From the NCBI GenBank assembly GCA_963920665.1, contig OY987266.1, positions 12,715,001 through 12,779,000 of the forward strand: a stretch of 64,000 nt of DNA. The letters run 5' to 3'. Positions 49,427 to 61,000 of this stretch are shown in pieces (the first letter of the stretch is position 1; each line of letters opens with the position of its first letter). This DNA comes from Straminergon stramineum. Its lineage: Eukaryota > Streptophyta > Bryopsida > Hypnales > Calliergonaceae. The notes under the pieces were generated by a model. The model was not told the DNA's origin, searched no databases, and worked only from the letters and a program-made list of their open reading frames with translations. The translations under genes were made by a program, and so were the position numbers.

Positions 49427-50450
49427 TCCTTATATACAACACAAAAGTTGTTAATATAATTGGCAAGCTCTTTCTTGTAATATGCATTGAAAATAAGTAA
49501 TTTGGTTGTCCATCTAAAACTTTGATTTCATTTAAGAATCAATGAAAAAATCCTTCAAGAAAAAGATGCATTAGGGAACTATATGGTTTTATTTTTAAGT
49601 GCCTTGATTTCATTTTTGAATCTCCTAAGATTCTTCACAAATATCCTAATAAGAAAAAAATGATAGAGAATATGAAAAGTTTATGGTGGGTGGCTTTAGA
49701 ATTGTTCAATGTATATGTCTTGCAGCAATCAAAGAGGAGCATAGAAAACATGCAAGCAAAGCAAAAATATACATTGGAATCTATCTTATATTCTAGTGAG
49801 AAATTGGCCCTCTTGATGAAAATTAATGATATAAAGAAATACAATAATGAGGTATTCAAAAATAGATGAACATGAGGTACTTTGTAAGGAAGTTGGGTAA
49901 ACTCAATGAACTTGATTTGAAAAAGTGACTGACTTATGGATAAACCATGGGAAACTTGCTCATGAATAAACCATATTTGATGAAGCCTCCTGAAGTAGTT
50001 TCCCCACCAATGCTTTGTAATAAGACATGATGACTATCTCCTCTGATGATGATGGATCTGCGAGATTACAATTAATACATCCCCCTCTCTTTCTAAAAAT
50101 CAAGAGCCGTTGATCTTGTAAACAAGAATTCTCCTCCCTTCTCCAACACCATTGATCTTGAAAAATAATATAATACGGATTTCCTAGGGTATATATATAT
50201 ATAAAAGATGGATACAAATACAAAATACAAAGTGAGATATGAGATACAAATATATAGATGGAATACATATGTATCCATACAAAATATAGATATAAAATAC
50301 ACTAATACATCCCATATTGATTGGTAGCCAAACTACTTTTGAAAATTACTAGTATTTGTGTGGGAGGGAGGTACTTCTTAACGAGTAATATGAATAAATA
50401 AATCACTTTTAGGGGTGGGATGTAATACAAATAAACAATTCACTAGATGA
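49427..50450. other. AT-rich sequence with TA and ATACA low-complexity tracts
   Basis: (TA)n lies at about 50190-50203, followed by 'atacaaatacaaaatacaaag' type tracts to 50300. No gene is recognised; opposed frames near 49635-49869 overlap on both strands and look random. Confidence 0.45.
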
Positions 50451-50479
50451 ATTGTCCCCTATGAGTGACTATTCCAAGG

Positions 50480-51010
50480 TTGTCTTGGAGGTACCTCTGC
50501 CGCAAAATCACGTCCGAAAATTGGACGTCCGGTCGTCCGATTTGAATGGATGTTGTAGACGCTATCAGACGAGGCCTAGTCGATGTCCGACAGGCAGGCC
50601 GGTCGACGGATGGGCCAGGAGACAAGCAGATGAACGGGTCATACCAACGGATGGACCGTCCAATGAGTGGTCGGCCAACTAGGCAAAGAACCGAATTCAA
50701 TTGCCATTTGCGACTTCTTTTTTAGGAATTTCAAGGTGTGTCATATACCAATTGGAAAGATCTTTGGAATACCTTTCCAATGGTATATTACACACCTTGA
50801 AATTCGAAAAACTCCAATCACAAATGGCAATTGAAGCTTGGTGTCTGCCTGACCATCGAATGGCCCATTCACCCTGTTTGACTGTCCAACAGGTGGGGTG
50901 AGACTCCAGATTCTCTATGTCCCAAAACATTCGCAAAATAGCGGACACAGGCACTAGACATCTGAGCGTCCAAACGTCTATGCAACCTTGGACTATCCAC
51001 TCAAAAGATA
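50480..51010. other. GC-rich insertion with a large inverted repeat
   Basis: Contains repeated 'cgtccg', 'ggacgtcc' and 'tggaccgtcc' phrases that stand out from the AT-rich flanks, and a strong inverted repeat at 50698-50833 with weaker symmetry outside it (for example 'aggca.a.a.c' on the left against 'tctgcct' on the right). It may be a foldback transposon or an LTR fragment. Frames of 60-118 codons on both strands are by-products of GC content and symmetry. Confidence 0.45.
50698..50833. repeat. 136-bp hairpin with about 66-bp imperfect arms
   Basis: The left arm begins CAATTGCCATTTG (50698) and runs through 'aatttcaaggtgtgt' and 'atatacca.ttggaaag'. The right arm is its reverse complement, ending CAAATGGCAATTG (50833). 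About four in five arm positions pair, with almost no loop. A transcript would fold into a long stem. Confidence 0.8.
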
Positions 51011-51308
51011 GAAGACAAACAATGTTACTATGTTCACATGAATGAAACATCAATCACCTTGCATGCTTCCAAATTTTATAGAATACTATAATTATATTAA
51101 GTACTTTTTACATGATGTGTCATTAAAACAAAAATAAAGAATATTCAAAATTCAAGGTGCTGAGGTCCATGTACATAATCTTGAATTTGAAATCTCTTGT
51201 GCAAATATTGTAATTTCTATCAAACAATATACAATTAACTTCTATCTAACTCTAGTTTGTTTGCTTCTAAACTATTTTGTGAGAAAATTCAGAAAAGTGT
51301 AGTTGAAT

Positions 51309-52075
51309 CTTAATCCCCAAAGATCAAGAGTCTTCTTGGGGGATTCTAGGGAGTTTAGGTAGATACCTATGGTCTCAATTTCAGCATGATTTTTTGAAAC
51401 CTTTTTAGAAGGTAGAAGAATACATCATCTTTGTGGGAATATAATTTTTATTCAATTTTGGTGTTTGAAAGCAAAAGTTATGCCCCCTAAGCCAAAAATG
51501 GAGGTTAGTGAGTGGTACAAAAATTACAAAAATTCAAAATTAAATTTTTCATTTTTTCCCTCAAATATTATATTTTGTCTACATGTGAAGCTTTGATTCA
51601 TTCTATTTGGACTAATGATGAGAAAGTCATGGACATTCTTGTTATTAAAACAATCTAAGCATCATTTTGGAAAAATCACTTATTGCATTCATTTTTAAAT
51701 GCCATTTTCTCAATTTTTCTAAGAGCTACTAACAATTAAATTTTTTGTTCATTCTTGGATCTACCTCTACTTAATAATTTCTTAAAGAATGAAAATCAAG
51801 TGTGTTTTTTATGGAATTCTTTTCCTAGACTTTCAACTCAATTTTTCAATATAAATATTTTAAATTCAAAATCTATAGTGCAAATATGTTCCACAAATGG
51901 TGGTCAAAATCATCTGAAATTGCAAGTCAAAGTTCAAAAAAAATTTACTCCAACTTTGAATGCTAATATCTTTGACTTTGTACAATCAAACTTTATGAAA
52001 ATTTTACCTCAAGATCTTATAGGTAGATTCTAAAAAAATATTTTTTCTATTTTTTTGGATAAATGCAACAAATGT
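51309..52075 (+). repeat. Family A dispersed repeat, right end truncated
   Basis: Starts 'cttaatccccaaag' (the family's left terminus) and follows the 3721-4910 order: 'gattttttgaaacctttt', 'aagttatgccccctaagcca', 'ttgtctacatgtgaagcttt', 'ctaatgatgagaaagtcatg', 'tgaaattgcaag' and 'gaatgctaatatctttgact'. The expected right terminus is missing. Confidence 0.65.
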
Positions 52076-53640
52076 GGAAAATTTGAATTGTAGTAAAAGA
52101 GGTCGCCCGTACAAAGAGATCAGCCTACCCATTGTCACCCTATACCAACAATCGCCTGTCCTAGTCAAAATTGGATTCACCCTTGAATGTACCATGCAAA
52201 TGCCACATGGCATGTAGGTGGCTTAGGTAAAAGTGGGATAATTTTTTGAAAGTCAAAGGTAAATCTGACTCTATTAGACATTGTGAGGGCTCTACAAGAG
52301 GTCATATGATGTTTGGTTGTTGCAATGTCGCCGACTCACTGTGTCTAGGAAAAAAACCTTGATTTTCAAGGATTTTCAAATTTTCAAAATATCACTTATA
52401 TAATTTGGATTTTATATATATATTAGAAATTATATTGCAAAGAATAGTTGGAATGACTTGTTTGATAGAAGAGCAATGCATTTGTTACACATTGGCAATG
52501 CACTTTCAAATTCCAAAAAATAAATAGATAGTAAGAATGCTTGTGGGTCAATTATTGAACAACGTAAGGGTATTTTCCTACATATAAGACTTATGACTCT
52601 AATGCACTGCATATTTTTGTCTTAATTTTTGAAAGATTAGAAGTTCCTTATAAATAAATATAGGGTGGTTTGGCATCTAATAGATTACTCGCAGTTTTTA
52701 AATTTTTGAAACTCTCATGGTGATGTATAACTTATTGGATTTGGTTTTGGTTTTAGGTCCCCCTCAAGTGGTCTTGAGGCTAAGAAAATCCAAATATAAA
52801 ACTAAAAATGCACCTCATTTCACCATGAAAGCATTGTCATTGTTTTATTATAGCATTAGTTATTGAAAGCCTCAAAGATTATAGATCTAGACTTGAAATT
52901 CTTTGTCTTAACCAAACTAGATCTTTTTTAGTGATTGGTGTATTTGTGCACAAAGATCTAAAAGTTGGTCCCCTTTGGATTTGGTAATAGTTACACCCTA
53001 AATATTTTCTATAATGGTTTGAAAATAGAACTTTCTATGGATAGGTACAAGAATAGGAGTGCACCAAGTTGGTGCACAAAATGCTTATTCTAAGAACTAG
53101 TAGACCTTGACTATCTGCCACCCAAGAGCTTGTATCTCAGCATAAAACCATTAGACTATTTTCCAATTTGGATTTTTGATTGAGTCTCTCAAAGGAGGTG
53201 AGGTGGGGTGCATTAGCCAAGGAGGTAGTGCTAGACCAAGGTGAGGCTTGTGGGTCAAGGTAGCAATCTACAGGACGAACCTACATCCAAAAAAGAATTA
53301 GATTAATACCATGAGGCTCTTTTAACCTCAAATTAGATATTAATCTAATTAGAACATGTACTACACTTGATCTTTGCTATTGAAGCCAAGAAAGGTATGC
53401 TATTCAATCCTTGCAAAGCCCTTTTAATATCCATGGTGGATCCAAGGTCTTTGTACTTTTCTTTGGCTCTATTTTTTCATTTTAAAATCATAGTCTTTTA
53501 GAAATAGAGAAGATTGGATTCAAAGTAAATGATGATTTTCAAAGACGTACTCTTTATATTCTCACTCACAACTCTCCTCTTGACATTTCCATTTGTAAAG
53601 TTTGGAAACGATGAGTCAACAACAAATTTTGCATGCATTT
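52076..53640. other. AT-rich sequence, no gene recognised
   Basis: Includes a second copy (52715-52746) of the 32-bp string found at 16599-16630. The phrase 'ggtcgcccgtac' near 52106 loosely recalls the array at 42420. No coding motifs. Confidence 0.4.
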
Positions 53641-53649
53641 CAAAAATTC

Positions 53650-53980
53650 TTCTAGCACCACCTCCTTCACATAAACCCACATAATCTACAAATGACAACT
53701 ATGCATGGATGTCAAGAGCCATCACCCATCTTCTAACTTGCAATTAGTTTGTTTGTCTAAAGTTGTGTATTGTGTGACTGTTGTTTGACAATTGACATGA
53801 TGACACAAAACGTCACAAAGTGCCAATCACATGTGGAAAATTGACACCAAATGGCCACACCCTGTAAGGAATTCATGGAGTAATTAACTTAGGATCTAGG
53901 TTCCAACTTAAATGTGGACACAACCTTGCACCACATAACAACCAAGTTCACATTGAAACTCACTTGCACATGGGTATAGT
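53650..53980 (+). repeat. Family B dispersed repeat, copy 2
   Basis: Direct-orientation match to 39120-39430, with the same block order from 'agcaccacctcc' to 'acaaccaagttcacattgaa'. Class unknown. Confidence 0.65.
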
Positions 53981-54099
53981 GGTTTTGGTTGTATGAAAGA
54001 TTCCAATATATATTTGTGTATGTGTGTGTGATCCCTTCAAGTTTCATTTTGGTTAATTATTTTGATGCTTTAACCCTTACAATTCTTTCATGCTTAGAG

Positions 54100-54985
54100 A
54101 CCCAAAATTGCTTCAAAACACTAGTCTTCAAAGTAAGGCTAAAATTTGCATCTATATTTAGATTTTAAGAAATCCAAATGTAGGATCCCTTAGTTAACTT
54201 GTAAGAGTACACCATCCTAAAATTTCAAAATAAGAACCCCTACCAATTGCAAGATCATGATGCTTAGATTTCAAAAAGAAGTATTTTCAACTCTCCCATA
54301 TGGTTAGATTTCATCTTTCAAATTTTTTACCCCAAAGTCTATAGATGCTTCAACTTGAAACTCTCCATAATATATTGAAGAAATAAGTTGGAAATATGTG
54401 TAAAAAATTTCAACTAAAAATTGTAAGTAGAAAGAAGTAGAGAATGATTCAAAATGTAAAATTGTTAAGAATTTAGTTCTGGAATTGAAAAATGCCAATC
54501 CCAATGGTTATAATGTTGTAATAAAAAATCTACATCATATAATTTGATTTTTTTTTCCCAAAAATATTGAAATTTGAGTTAAATAAAGGACTTCAAAGTT
54601 TATTTGAGAGTAGAAATTCCATAACCACCCACAAACTAAAAACTCCTCATAAATTTCATCTCATTGATCAAGATGGAATGATTAAAAGCTTTCCACGTCT
54701 ATATAAATTTAAGAACCAATCTCAAATTTTTATTTCTTAAGAAAGTCATTTTTTATTAATTGTTTGTGATGCTTGGACTCCAAAAGAAACTACATATCTA
54801 ACAATAACCTTTTAACCATGTAGTCAAAAGTTATGAAAATTGTTAAGCCTTAAAGCTACTCTTTGACCATATATTGTGTGAAAATTTCAAAGACAAAAAT
54901 GAAAATTTTATTTATAAATGGATGACCCAAAACTCTATTCTTGCCTAAAAATGCAACTTGATCCTTCAGGGGTTAAAACCAATAG
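54100..54985 (-). repeat. Family A dispersed repeat, reverse diverged copy
   Basis: The reverse complement of 54400-54530 matches 780-900 ('tattacaac.ttg.aaccattggga', 'aattcttaacaatttt', 'tgaatcattctctac'). The plus-strand right end at about 54973-54985 reads 'cttcaggggttaa', the inverted family terminus. Confidence 0.55.
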
Positions 54986-55233
54986 CCAAAATTTGCACCT
55001 ACATTTCATATGTTTATCACCAAGTATCACCCAAATATCACATCCATAAATTAAGTTAGGCTATTTGTTTTGATTTTTTTGTTACAGTGAGATTTCCTAG
55101 ACCCTATGTGTACTAGTCACATTTTTGGTATTGTTAGAAAGCCCTCAATAAGGAGGGATGCACAAACTTTGTTTTGTGGCATTCCGACTTATTAAAGTTC
55201 TTGAATTTCAAAGTTTTTAGGAATTAGAAGCAA

Positions 55234-55502
55234 GACGTTAAATCCTCCATTCGAACTGGGCTCCGCAGGGGCATTTTGTGTTTTATCCAGGGATAAAAGT
55301 AAAAACTGCCCCCTATTTTGAGCCTTGTCTAGGGTGGTAGGGTATATTGCAAACCTCACTTGGCTAATTTGGGGTCTCGGATTGCAAATATGAATTCAGA
55401 ATTTGCAAAAAAAATAATGTGCAAAAAATAAATAAATCCCTGTGTTTTCCCCAAGGTAAATCTGTCCCTGCGGGTCCCAGTTCAAATGGAGGATTTAACG
55501 TC
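55234..55502. mobile_element. 269-bp MITE with 27-bp (or longer) terminal inverted repeats
   Basis: 55234-55260 (starting GACGTTAAATCCTCCATTCG) and the reverse complement of 55476-55502 differ at one base of 27. Weaker pairing continues inward (CTCCGCAGGGGCA against ACCCGCAGGGACA). The interior is AT-rich and non-coding. I do not see a convincing target duplication in the flanks (left '...agaagcaa', right 'ctccgagt...'). The low divergence of the arms makes it one of the younger insertions here. Confidence 0.8.
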
Positions 55503-55559
55503 CTCCGAGTTAGAACATTAGAAGATTCTTTTTATATTTATTTATTTTGGTTGTGGATT

Positions 55560-56480
55560 CGGCGCAGGGCACACTACTGTCGTGAGTATTGAAGACATAG
55601 TAAGTTACTTCTCCAAAATGAAAAAAAAATGGAAAATATCACTGCTTAGCATTCCCAGTCAAAGCGAGAAATCCCACTTCACCGAATCATTTCCGACGAT
55701 TCTCAAGGTGCCAAACCAGGAAAGCTCCTTGCCGCGGTGACTGCCGAGCATTCAAAGTCCTCAAAAGTAAGATAAGTTAGTCCCGCACCATCCGCTCTCG
55801 TCTATAAAAAAAAACCCTGGCAAATAATGGTCGAACATGTTGCCTGTACTACTCCCTTCCTCTCGCCCAAGAATCTTCCAGCAACTGCATGCCAACATCC
55901 AGCACGAATCCAGGGCGTTTCAGGCTCGTCAGGCACCTGTCCAGTCTAGCCCAGTCTAGTACTGCCGAAGGTGGCCTACTCTAGAATTAGAATACACATA
56001 CTTTGGTAATCCCACTGTTTGATATTCTCCGCATTTGAGGGTTCATTGGTCTTGCTTCTCAGAAAATTCAAGCTGCGGGACTCCCACGAATTCCTGAAGC
56101 TGGAACATGTGGCTCCAGTTGATTACGGATCTTTTTTTCGAAAGCGCAGCAGATGTCCCTGCCCAAGCGCCCTGCCTGCTTGCCTGCCTGCTGATGACGG
56201 AGAGTGGGAGCTTCAGTCATCACACCTACCGAGTTGTACACGGCTCTCGCTTACCTTACCTCTTACCACTTTTCTTTGAAGGAGAGGAGGAGCGCACTGA
56301 CCATGGAATGATCCTCATGTGGACCATTTTAAAGCAACTTGGAGGGGTCCCATTTGGGTCCCCAGCATGGGGAGCAATAAATGTGGCTGCATTTAACTAA
56401 GATTTTCTGGCAAAGAGCTTTGAGATGCTGAAAGGCTTGTGTATCGTAGGCTAGGCTGTAGTGCCGTAATGCCTACTGTA
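55560..56480 (+). other. GC-richer region with TATA and polyadenylation-like signals, no coding gene recognised
   Basis: 'gtctataaaaaaaa' at about 55800 could be a TATA box and 'gcaataaatgtgg' near 56366 a polyadenylation signal. Between them are frames of 40, 86 and 97 codons (56019-56279, 56107-56400) with no recognisable domain or shared reading. It could be a noncoding transcript, a dead gene, or a transposon part. I give no function. Confidence 0.3.
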
Positions 56481-58509
56481 GTGATGAGAACAGAACATGG
56501 GACATGACACGGAGGCATGATTGAAAGACAATAGTTGGGGAGACGCAGAGGGCTTCCTCAATGGAAGCGGGGTAGGAACACCAATTTGGAGTGCCACGGT
56601 ATGTGCATTGGGAGCCGGGATTTGCTCATCTTGTGATCTTGCATGAAGTCTTCATGCAAGAAAATATCGGGTTCACTTTCAAATAAGGGGGGGAGGGGCA
56701 ATTAGAATGAATATATATAAGGGCAAAGATCCAATTCCAAGTTGGTCCAACCTACAAATATAGGACCAATTCTAATCAGGCCCAAGTGGAAAAATTGGGT
56801 GGAGGACACATGGCAACCAAGTTTTTAGCACTTGGGCCCAATTTGTTGGGTACAAAGAACCACCACATAAGTGACAATGCAATATATGAAAATTAGGTTG
56901 GCTTCTATATAAAGTCTTTAGGCCCCATCTAAGGATTTCGGTTCTCCTTTTGGTTGATTTCGGTAGTTTTGAAATCGGATCAACAATGGAATCCTAAAAT
57001 AAAGTGGCCCTTGGCATTGCATCATGAAATACAATATTACGAAGATTAAAGTTAATTTTCAATTTTATTCATGAATGTTTCTATCATTGGGGTCCTACAA
57101 CATGCCTTAAGATCAATCCATGTACTGGTTTAGTAATAGGTGACACAAAATACCTTTGATGGTAAATATCTAAGGGGTCCATAAATCATCCAGCTCATCA
57201 ATGACACTATTTCAAGGAACATGTCACTCATTCTTAGATAGAGGATGCATTCAGACCCTGTTCAGTTTATGAATCTCCTACCCTTAACTACTGTAGAGTT
57301 ACAAGAGCTGTAATTCGAAACAAGACAGCAGTTACAGCGACAATTTTGAAAAAATGAAAAATAAGAGATCGACAACCAACGTCGTCTGTCAACCTCCACA
57401 TGAGTGTACCCACGCTCTCGTCAGTTTGTCATGTTGCCATAACCTATGTTCTCCAGCAAGACCACCTGACCGTAATGAACATGTAAACAGAGCTACGGAG
57501 ACTGTCACCTCCCCCAGTCAGTGTTTTGAGCTGTAAATGTTAGGATTGCAGCAATACGTCAGGCGATGGCGCAGGTAGTACCAACGGCCAGTTGGAAGAA
57601 GCTGACAGTGATTGGGATTTACCCCAACAGATCAGTTATGGAGGGAGTTCCACAAATGGGCACATGGGAAAGATAACCTTATATTTAAGTGTTAAAAACA
57701 ATGAATCAAAGATTAAACCGTTTGTTTTTCAAAAGGCAACATTTAGACAGGAATTATGAAGGAAACTCAAGAGATTGTATATGATCGGCGCTTAAGTACC
57801 CAATTCCATACAGGATCATGAATGAAGACTGCTGGGCGCAATTCTCCTCACTCCGGTCATTTGGAGGTGATAGTGAGAGCTTTACTGTAAACCCTGCTTT
57901 GCAAGAAGCTTACAGTCTCTGAACAGTACACCAAAACACCTACAGTATCACATGTGCATAGGGCAGCGTACTGTACACATGTAGGAAAATATGAAAGAAC
58001 TTCTTTTTCTGATAACTGCTTCCTTAACATTCCAGATATCAAAAAGAATTTGTTAGATTAATCATACAATTGATTTTAGAAGTTCAAGTACATAAAAGAG
58101 CCAACAAAATTAGGTTAACCATGAAGAGGAAAGCAGATTATAGAGACAAAAATCTTGTTCGCAATAATACAGAATGAAGCATTGGAATTCCCAGCATACG
58201 AAAGAAGCGCTTTGCAAGTTAAATATTTATAAAGTTTGTGAAGCACATATTCCAGAGCAAGAAATAATATAAAACATTCATCATGGGTGGAACAGTTCAA
58301 AAGATTCATACTAAGATATTGTGCATGATAAGGACAAAGGACAAAAAGTCCTTCGAAATAAAATACTATTGAAAGAAATGTTGAAACAAACTGTCCTCTT
58401 TATTTCATAGACAGAATAAACCACCAACCGAATAAATCCCAGCAATCCTCTCTGTTTATTTCCAAAACAATCATCAAATCTCTATTATCTAAACATCAAC
58501 GACAAACCC
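56481..58509. other. Intergenic sequence 3' of the AG-peptide gene; one tight palindrome
   Basis: A 10-bp perfect stem with 3-nt loop lies at 56638-56660 (CTTGCATGAA, GTC, TTCATGCAAG). Moderate GC, no recognisable frames; the 60-odd-codon frames at 57354, 57857 and 58115 lack motifs. The region just left of 58510 should be the downstream flank of the minus-strand transcript. Confidence 0.4.
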
Positions 58510-58529
58510 CCTCCCAACCAACTTTTTCT

Positions 58530-58535
58530 TTTATT
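58530..58535 (-). terminator. Polyadenylation signal AATAAA of the AG-peptide transcript
   Basis: On the minus strand 'ggaAATAAAAgaaaaag' lies about 260 nt after the stop codon at 58792. A 3' end near 58510 would give a typical 3' untranslated region of about 280 nt. Inferred from position only. Confidence 0.5.
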
Positions 58536-58791
58536 TTCCAACCCCAAAATCCGTTGCTTCTCCATCATGATCCAGGGCGTTCCAAGCCTACAATCTGTAC
58601 ACAACGTTGGTCCCAATACACATTAAGCAAAATTGTTGGTCTGGCATGGCTCTATGCTTCCTTGACTGCCATGCAAAGAAAAAGCTCACAGCACCAATCT
58701 TTGCAACTTCTCCAGATTCAGGTGGCACAAAATATTACGTTACTCCATAGCAGAGGACTGCATCGCAATGCCTGCTTGCCCTCCGGCATGC

Positions 58792-58983
58792 TTAACATAG
58801 CACACGGCTGGCGAAGAAAGCCACCACCATCCCCAAGACGGGTGCCACGATGGACGGCGCCAAGGAAAACCCGGCACCTGGCGTGGGAGCAGGCGACGGA
58901 ATCTGCGCGTTGGCCAACGCGGCCATGCTCGACACGACGGCCATTACCACCACGGCGGTCCTCATCACGCTGCTTGACGCCAT
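58792..58983 (-). CDS. Arabinogalactan peptide (GPI-anchored AG-peptide) precursor
   Basis: 63 residues, read leftwards from ATG at 58983 to TAA at 58792. AG-peptides are tiny cell-surface proteoglycan cores. Residues 1-26 are a signal peptide with a Val/Ala-rich core ending ALANA. The short mature stretch QIPSPAPTPGAG (27-38) carries Ser-Pro, Ala-Pro and Thr-Pro pairs, whose prolines are typically hydroxylated and O-glycosylated with arabinogalactan. Gly36-Gly38 gives a small-residue GPI attachment zone. A hydrophobic tail (39-63) follows, expected to be removed on GPI attachment. It ends SRVLC, which is less usual than a purely aliphatic end. An in-frame ATG at 59034 would add 17 non-signal-like residues, and a putative splice acceptor (59006) falls between the two, so the shorter start is preferred. 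Length matches the family (about 60). Confidence 0.88.
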   Translation of the reverse strand: MASSSVMRTAVVVMAVVSSMAALANAQIPSPAPTPGAGFSLAPSIVAPVLGMVVAFFASRVLC

Positions 58984-59004
58984 CACTCGAATCGGTCTCG
59001 ACAG

Positions 59005-59831
59005 GCTGGATTTCAAGACCACTCCGTCAGTCACATACTCACGACTTCCTTAAATACCCAAACCAACTCGCACTATTTCCTAAATGACTCACGACAGTCT
59101 TAACACTCACAAACAACCTCCTCCGTCCCTATCATGCTTCCCCTATAAATAACGGTTCACCGAAAACACCTCTGACGTTCCGCAAACGATCCCTGACACA
59201 AATACAACCTCTACATACGAAAACGAAAACGAAAAATCACCCAAACACCGCCCGAAGACAAAACACCGAGAAATCCTCTGAAGAAACACCGAAACTTCAA
59301 CTACAATACCGCACAGCGACAACCAAAGAGACAACAGACCGACCAAAAAAAATCCACCGAAAAGAACCTAAACTCAAGATCCTCACGATCTCCTCAAGAT
59401 GAAGTTAACAACAGAATCAGGAAAAGGCAGACAAACTACAGAACTACGAACCCAATAACATAGGAAAACGCGCTCGCTGGACCCGGTCGCTTTCTAAACA
59501 AAAGACATTGCACTCTCAAAGAAACAGAAAGAGAAGACATATCACTAACAGCAACAAAACAAGCACCCGCACAACGGCATAGAAAAACACAGCCGTCAAC
59601 CCACCTAAGTGACCGTTAAAACCAAAACGCAAACCAAAACTGAAACTAAGACAGGAACCACGACGTAAGAAATCAATTACCCATCGATCGGCAGTTCCTT
59701 AACGATCTATCCCATACTCTAGAGGATCCGATCGCACTATTGAAGCGAAAGAAGGAAAGCAGGAATCAGGGGAACTAAGAGAAACAGGGGAAGCTTTGAG
59801 CTTCAGTAGGTTGGGTGTCTAAAAACATACC
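59005..59831 (-). other. Probable 5'-leader intron of the AG-peptide gene
   Basis: On the minus strand a consensus donor 'ttccag|gtatgt' has its GT at 59830-59829. An acceptor 'ttgaaatccag' ends at 59006, 22 nt before the ATG. Between them the minus strand is strikingly T/G-rich (the plus strand is A/C-rich with few T, especially 59160-59480), as plant introns are. Predicted intron: 59006-59830, 825 nt. The alternative is that this block is promoter, with a TATA-like 'ttatttatag' at about 59150 on the minus strand. Confidence 0.55.
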
Positions 59832-60180
59832 TGGAATGCAGACGGTGAAAAGCTCCGCAACAGGGAGCGATGAGCTGCAAGCGCGAGCGACTACGAGCGA
59901 GCAAGCGAGCGAGGGGTGCGAAGGGAGGAAGGCGAGCTGCGAAATGAGGGACTCGAGGTTGATGTGCGTCTTGAAGGCAAGTTCTCTGGAGAAAGATAAT
60001 TATAAAGGACTGGCACGCTGCTGCTCTGCTGGGGAAGCCGCTGCTTCCGCGCGCCGCCCGAGGACAGGAGGACACCGCCCCGGCCTTCCAACAATCCGTG
60101 TCCAACTGGAAGTTCTGTGCCAGCGTGGCATAATGAACTGGAGGGAGCCGAGCATTATTATTCACTTCAGTTCGCCAGCC
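59832..60180 (-). promoter_or_regulatory. Putative first leader exon and core promoter of the AG-peptide gene
   Basis: GC-rich block just upstream of the predicted leader intron. On the minus strand 'cctttataattatc' (about 60007-59996) could be the TATA box, giving a start near 59970 and a leader exon of about 140 nt to 59831. Within the exon is a GCGA-type simple repeat (59881-59912). Frames of 67-154 codons on both strands are likely GC artefacts. Confidence 0.45.
59881..59912. repeat. Imperfect GCGA simple repeat
   Basis: 'gcgagcgactacgagcgagc' followed by 'aagcgagcgagg'. On the minus strand it is a CTCG/CGCT tract in the predicted leader exon. Confidence 0.75.
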
Positions 60181-60199
60181 TACAAAGCGAAGGAGTTTT

Positions 60200-60605
60200 G
60201 TTTTTTTCCTATTTTTTGGAGGTCTGATTTTAACTCGTGGGGCACTCGGACTAAACTAAATATAGTGAGATTATTTTAAAATTTTATTAAGTAAAAAAAA
60301 CTCCACGATTTTGTTTCTTCTATTAATCTATTTCCAATTAATCTATGATAGGTTAGTGGAATAGCCTATATTTGGAGAAATTGGAAGAAGAAAGAAATAG
60401 AAAAGTATGTCCAAATTTTGTTAAACTCTCAAAAAAATCATTGAAGAAAAAAGAAATTTTAATTTGAAGGCCTTTTAGTCTTTTATGAAATATAAAACAT
60501 TAGATAGTAAAAAATATTTCAATAATTTCAAATTTAGAAGAGTCATCGTCAAGATGTGAGTTGTCTTCTAGTTGAAGTACACATCTTCATATGTTCAAGT
60601 GTGTG
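60200..60605. other. AT-rich flank upstream of the AG-peptide gene, nothing recognised
   Basis: Base composition falls abruptly from GC-rich to AT-rich at about 60200. No frame or repeat structure stands out. Confidence 0.45.
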
Positions 60606-60608
60606 TAG

Positions 60609-61000
60609 TGTTAGGAATTATCACTAGTTGTTGGTTGATAATCAGTTGGTTAATAGTTGATGTTAGAGTTAGAGTAGATTAGGATTAGTTGATAGCTACC
60701 TTCCTAGGGGTGGAGTTGGTTGTTTAGAAGCAACAACTAGTTGTTTGTCTCCCTCCTAGTTCTTGGTGGTTTTGAGGTGTAGGATGCACCTAGGGGAGGA
60801 TAAGTTGTACATTTGTAGTTTATTATTGAAAAAAGTATTGATGTGAAAAGTTTAAAGTTTGTGTTTGGATAAAGTGACGAATCATATGAAGGCACTATTT
60901 TGGATATGGGTTTACAAAAAGTTGATCTAGCATGATACCAAATTTTAGATTTGAATCTCTTATGGAGATGAAGATTTGAGACTTCAAAGTGGAGTTGTTT
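60609..61000 (+). repeat. Possible Copia-type LTR (solo or 5' LTR)
   Basis: Begins TGTTAGGAATTATCACTAG, a start typical of plant Copia LTRs, followed by 'gttggttaatagttgatgtt' and 'ggttgtttagaagcaac' phrases and a promoter/leader-like stretch with 'ttattattgaaaa' near 60820. A right terminus, primer site and partner LTR were not found, so this is tentative. Confidence 0.3.

Noticed and set aside
58984..59034. Upstream in-frame ATG extending the AG-peptide by 17 residues
   Set aside because: The extension (MTDGVVLKSSLSRPIRV) would precede and spoil a good signal peptide, and a likely splice acceptor lies inside it. The shorter start fits the family.
59803..60279. Opposed 120- and 154-codon frames near the AG-peptide promoter
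   Set aside because: They overlap almost completely in opposite directions and contain translations of the GCGA simple repeat. Better explained by the GC-rich first leader exon.
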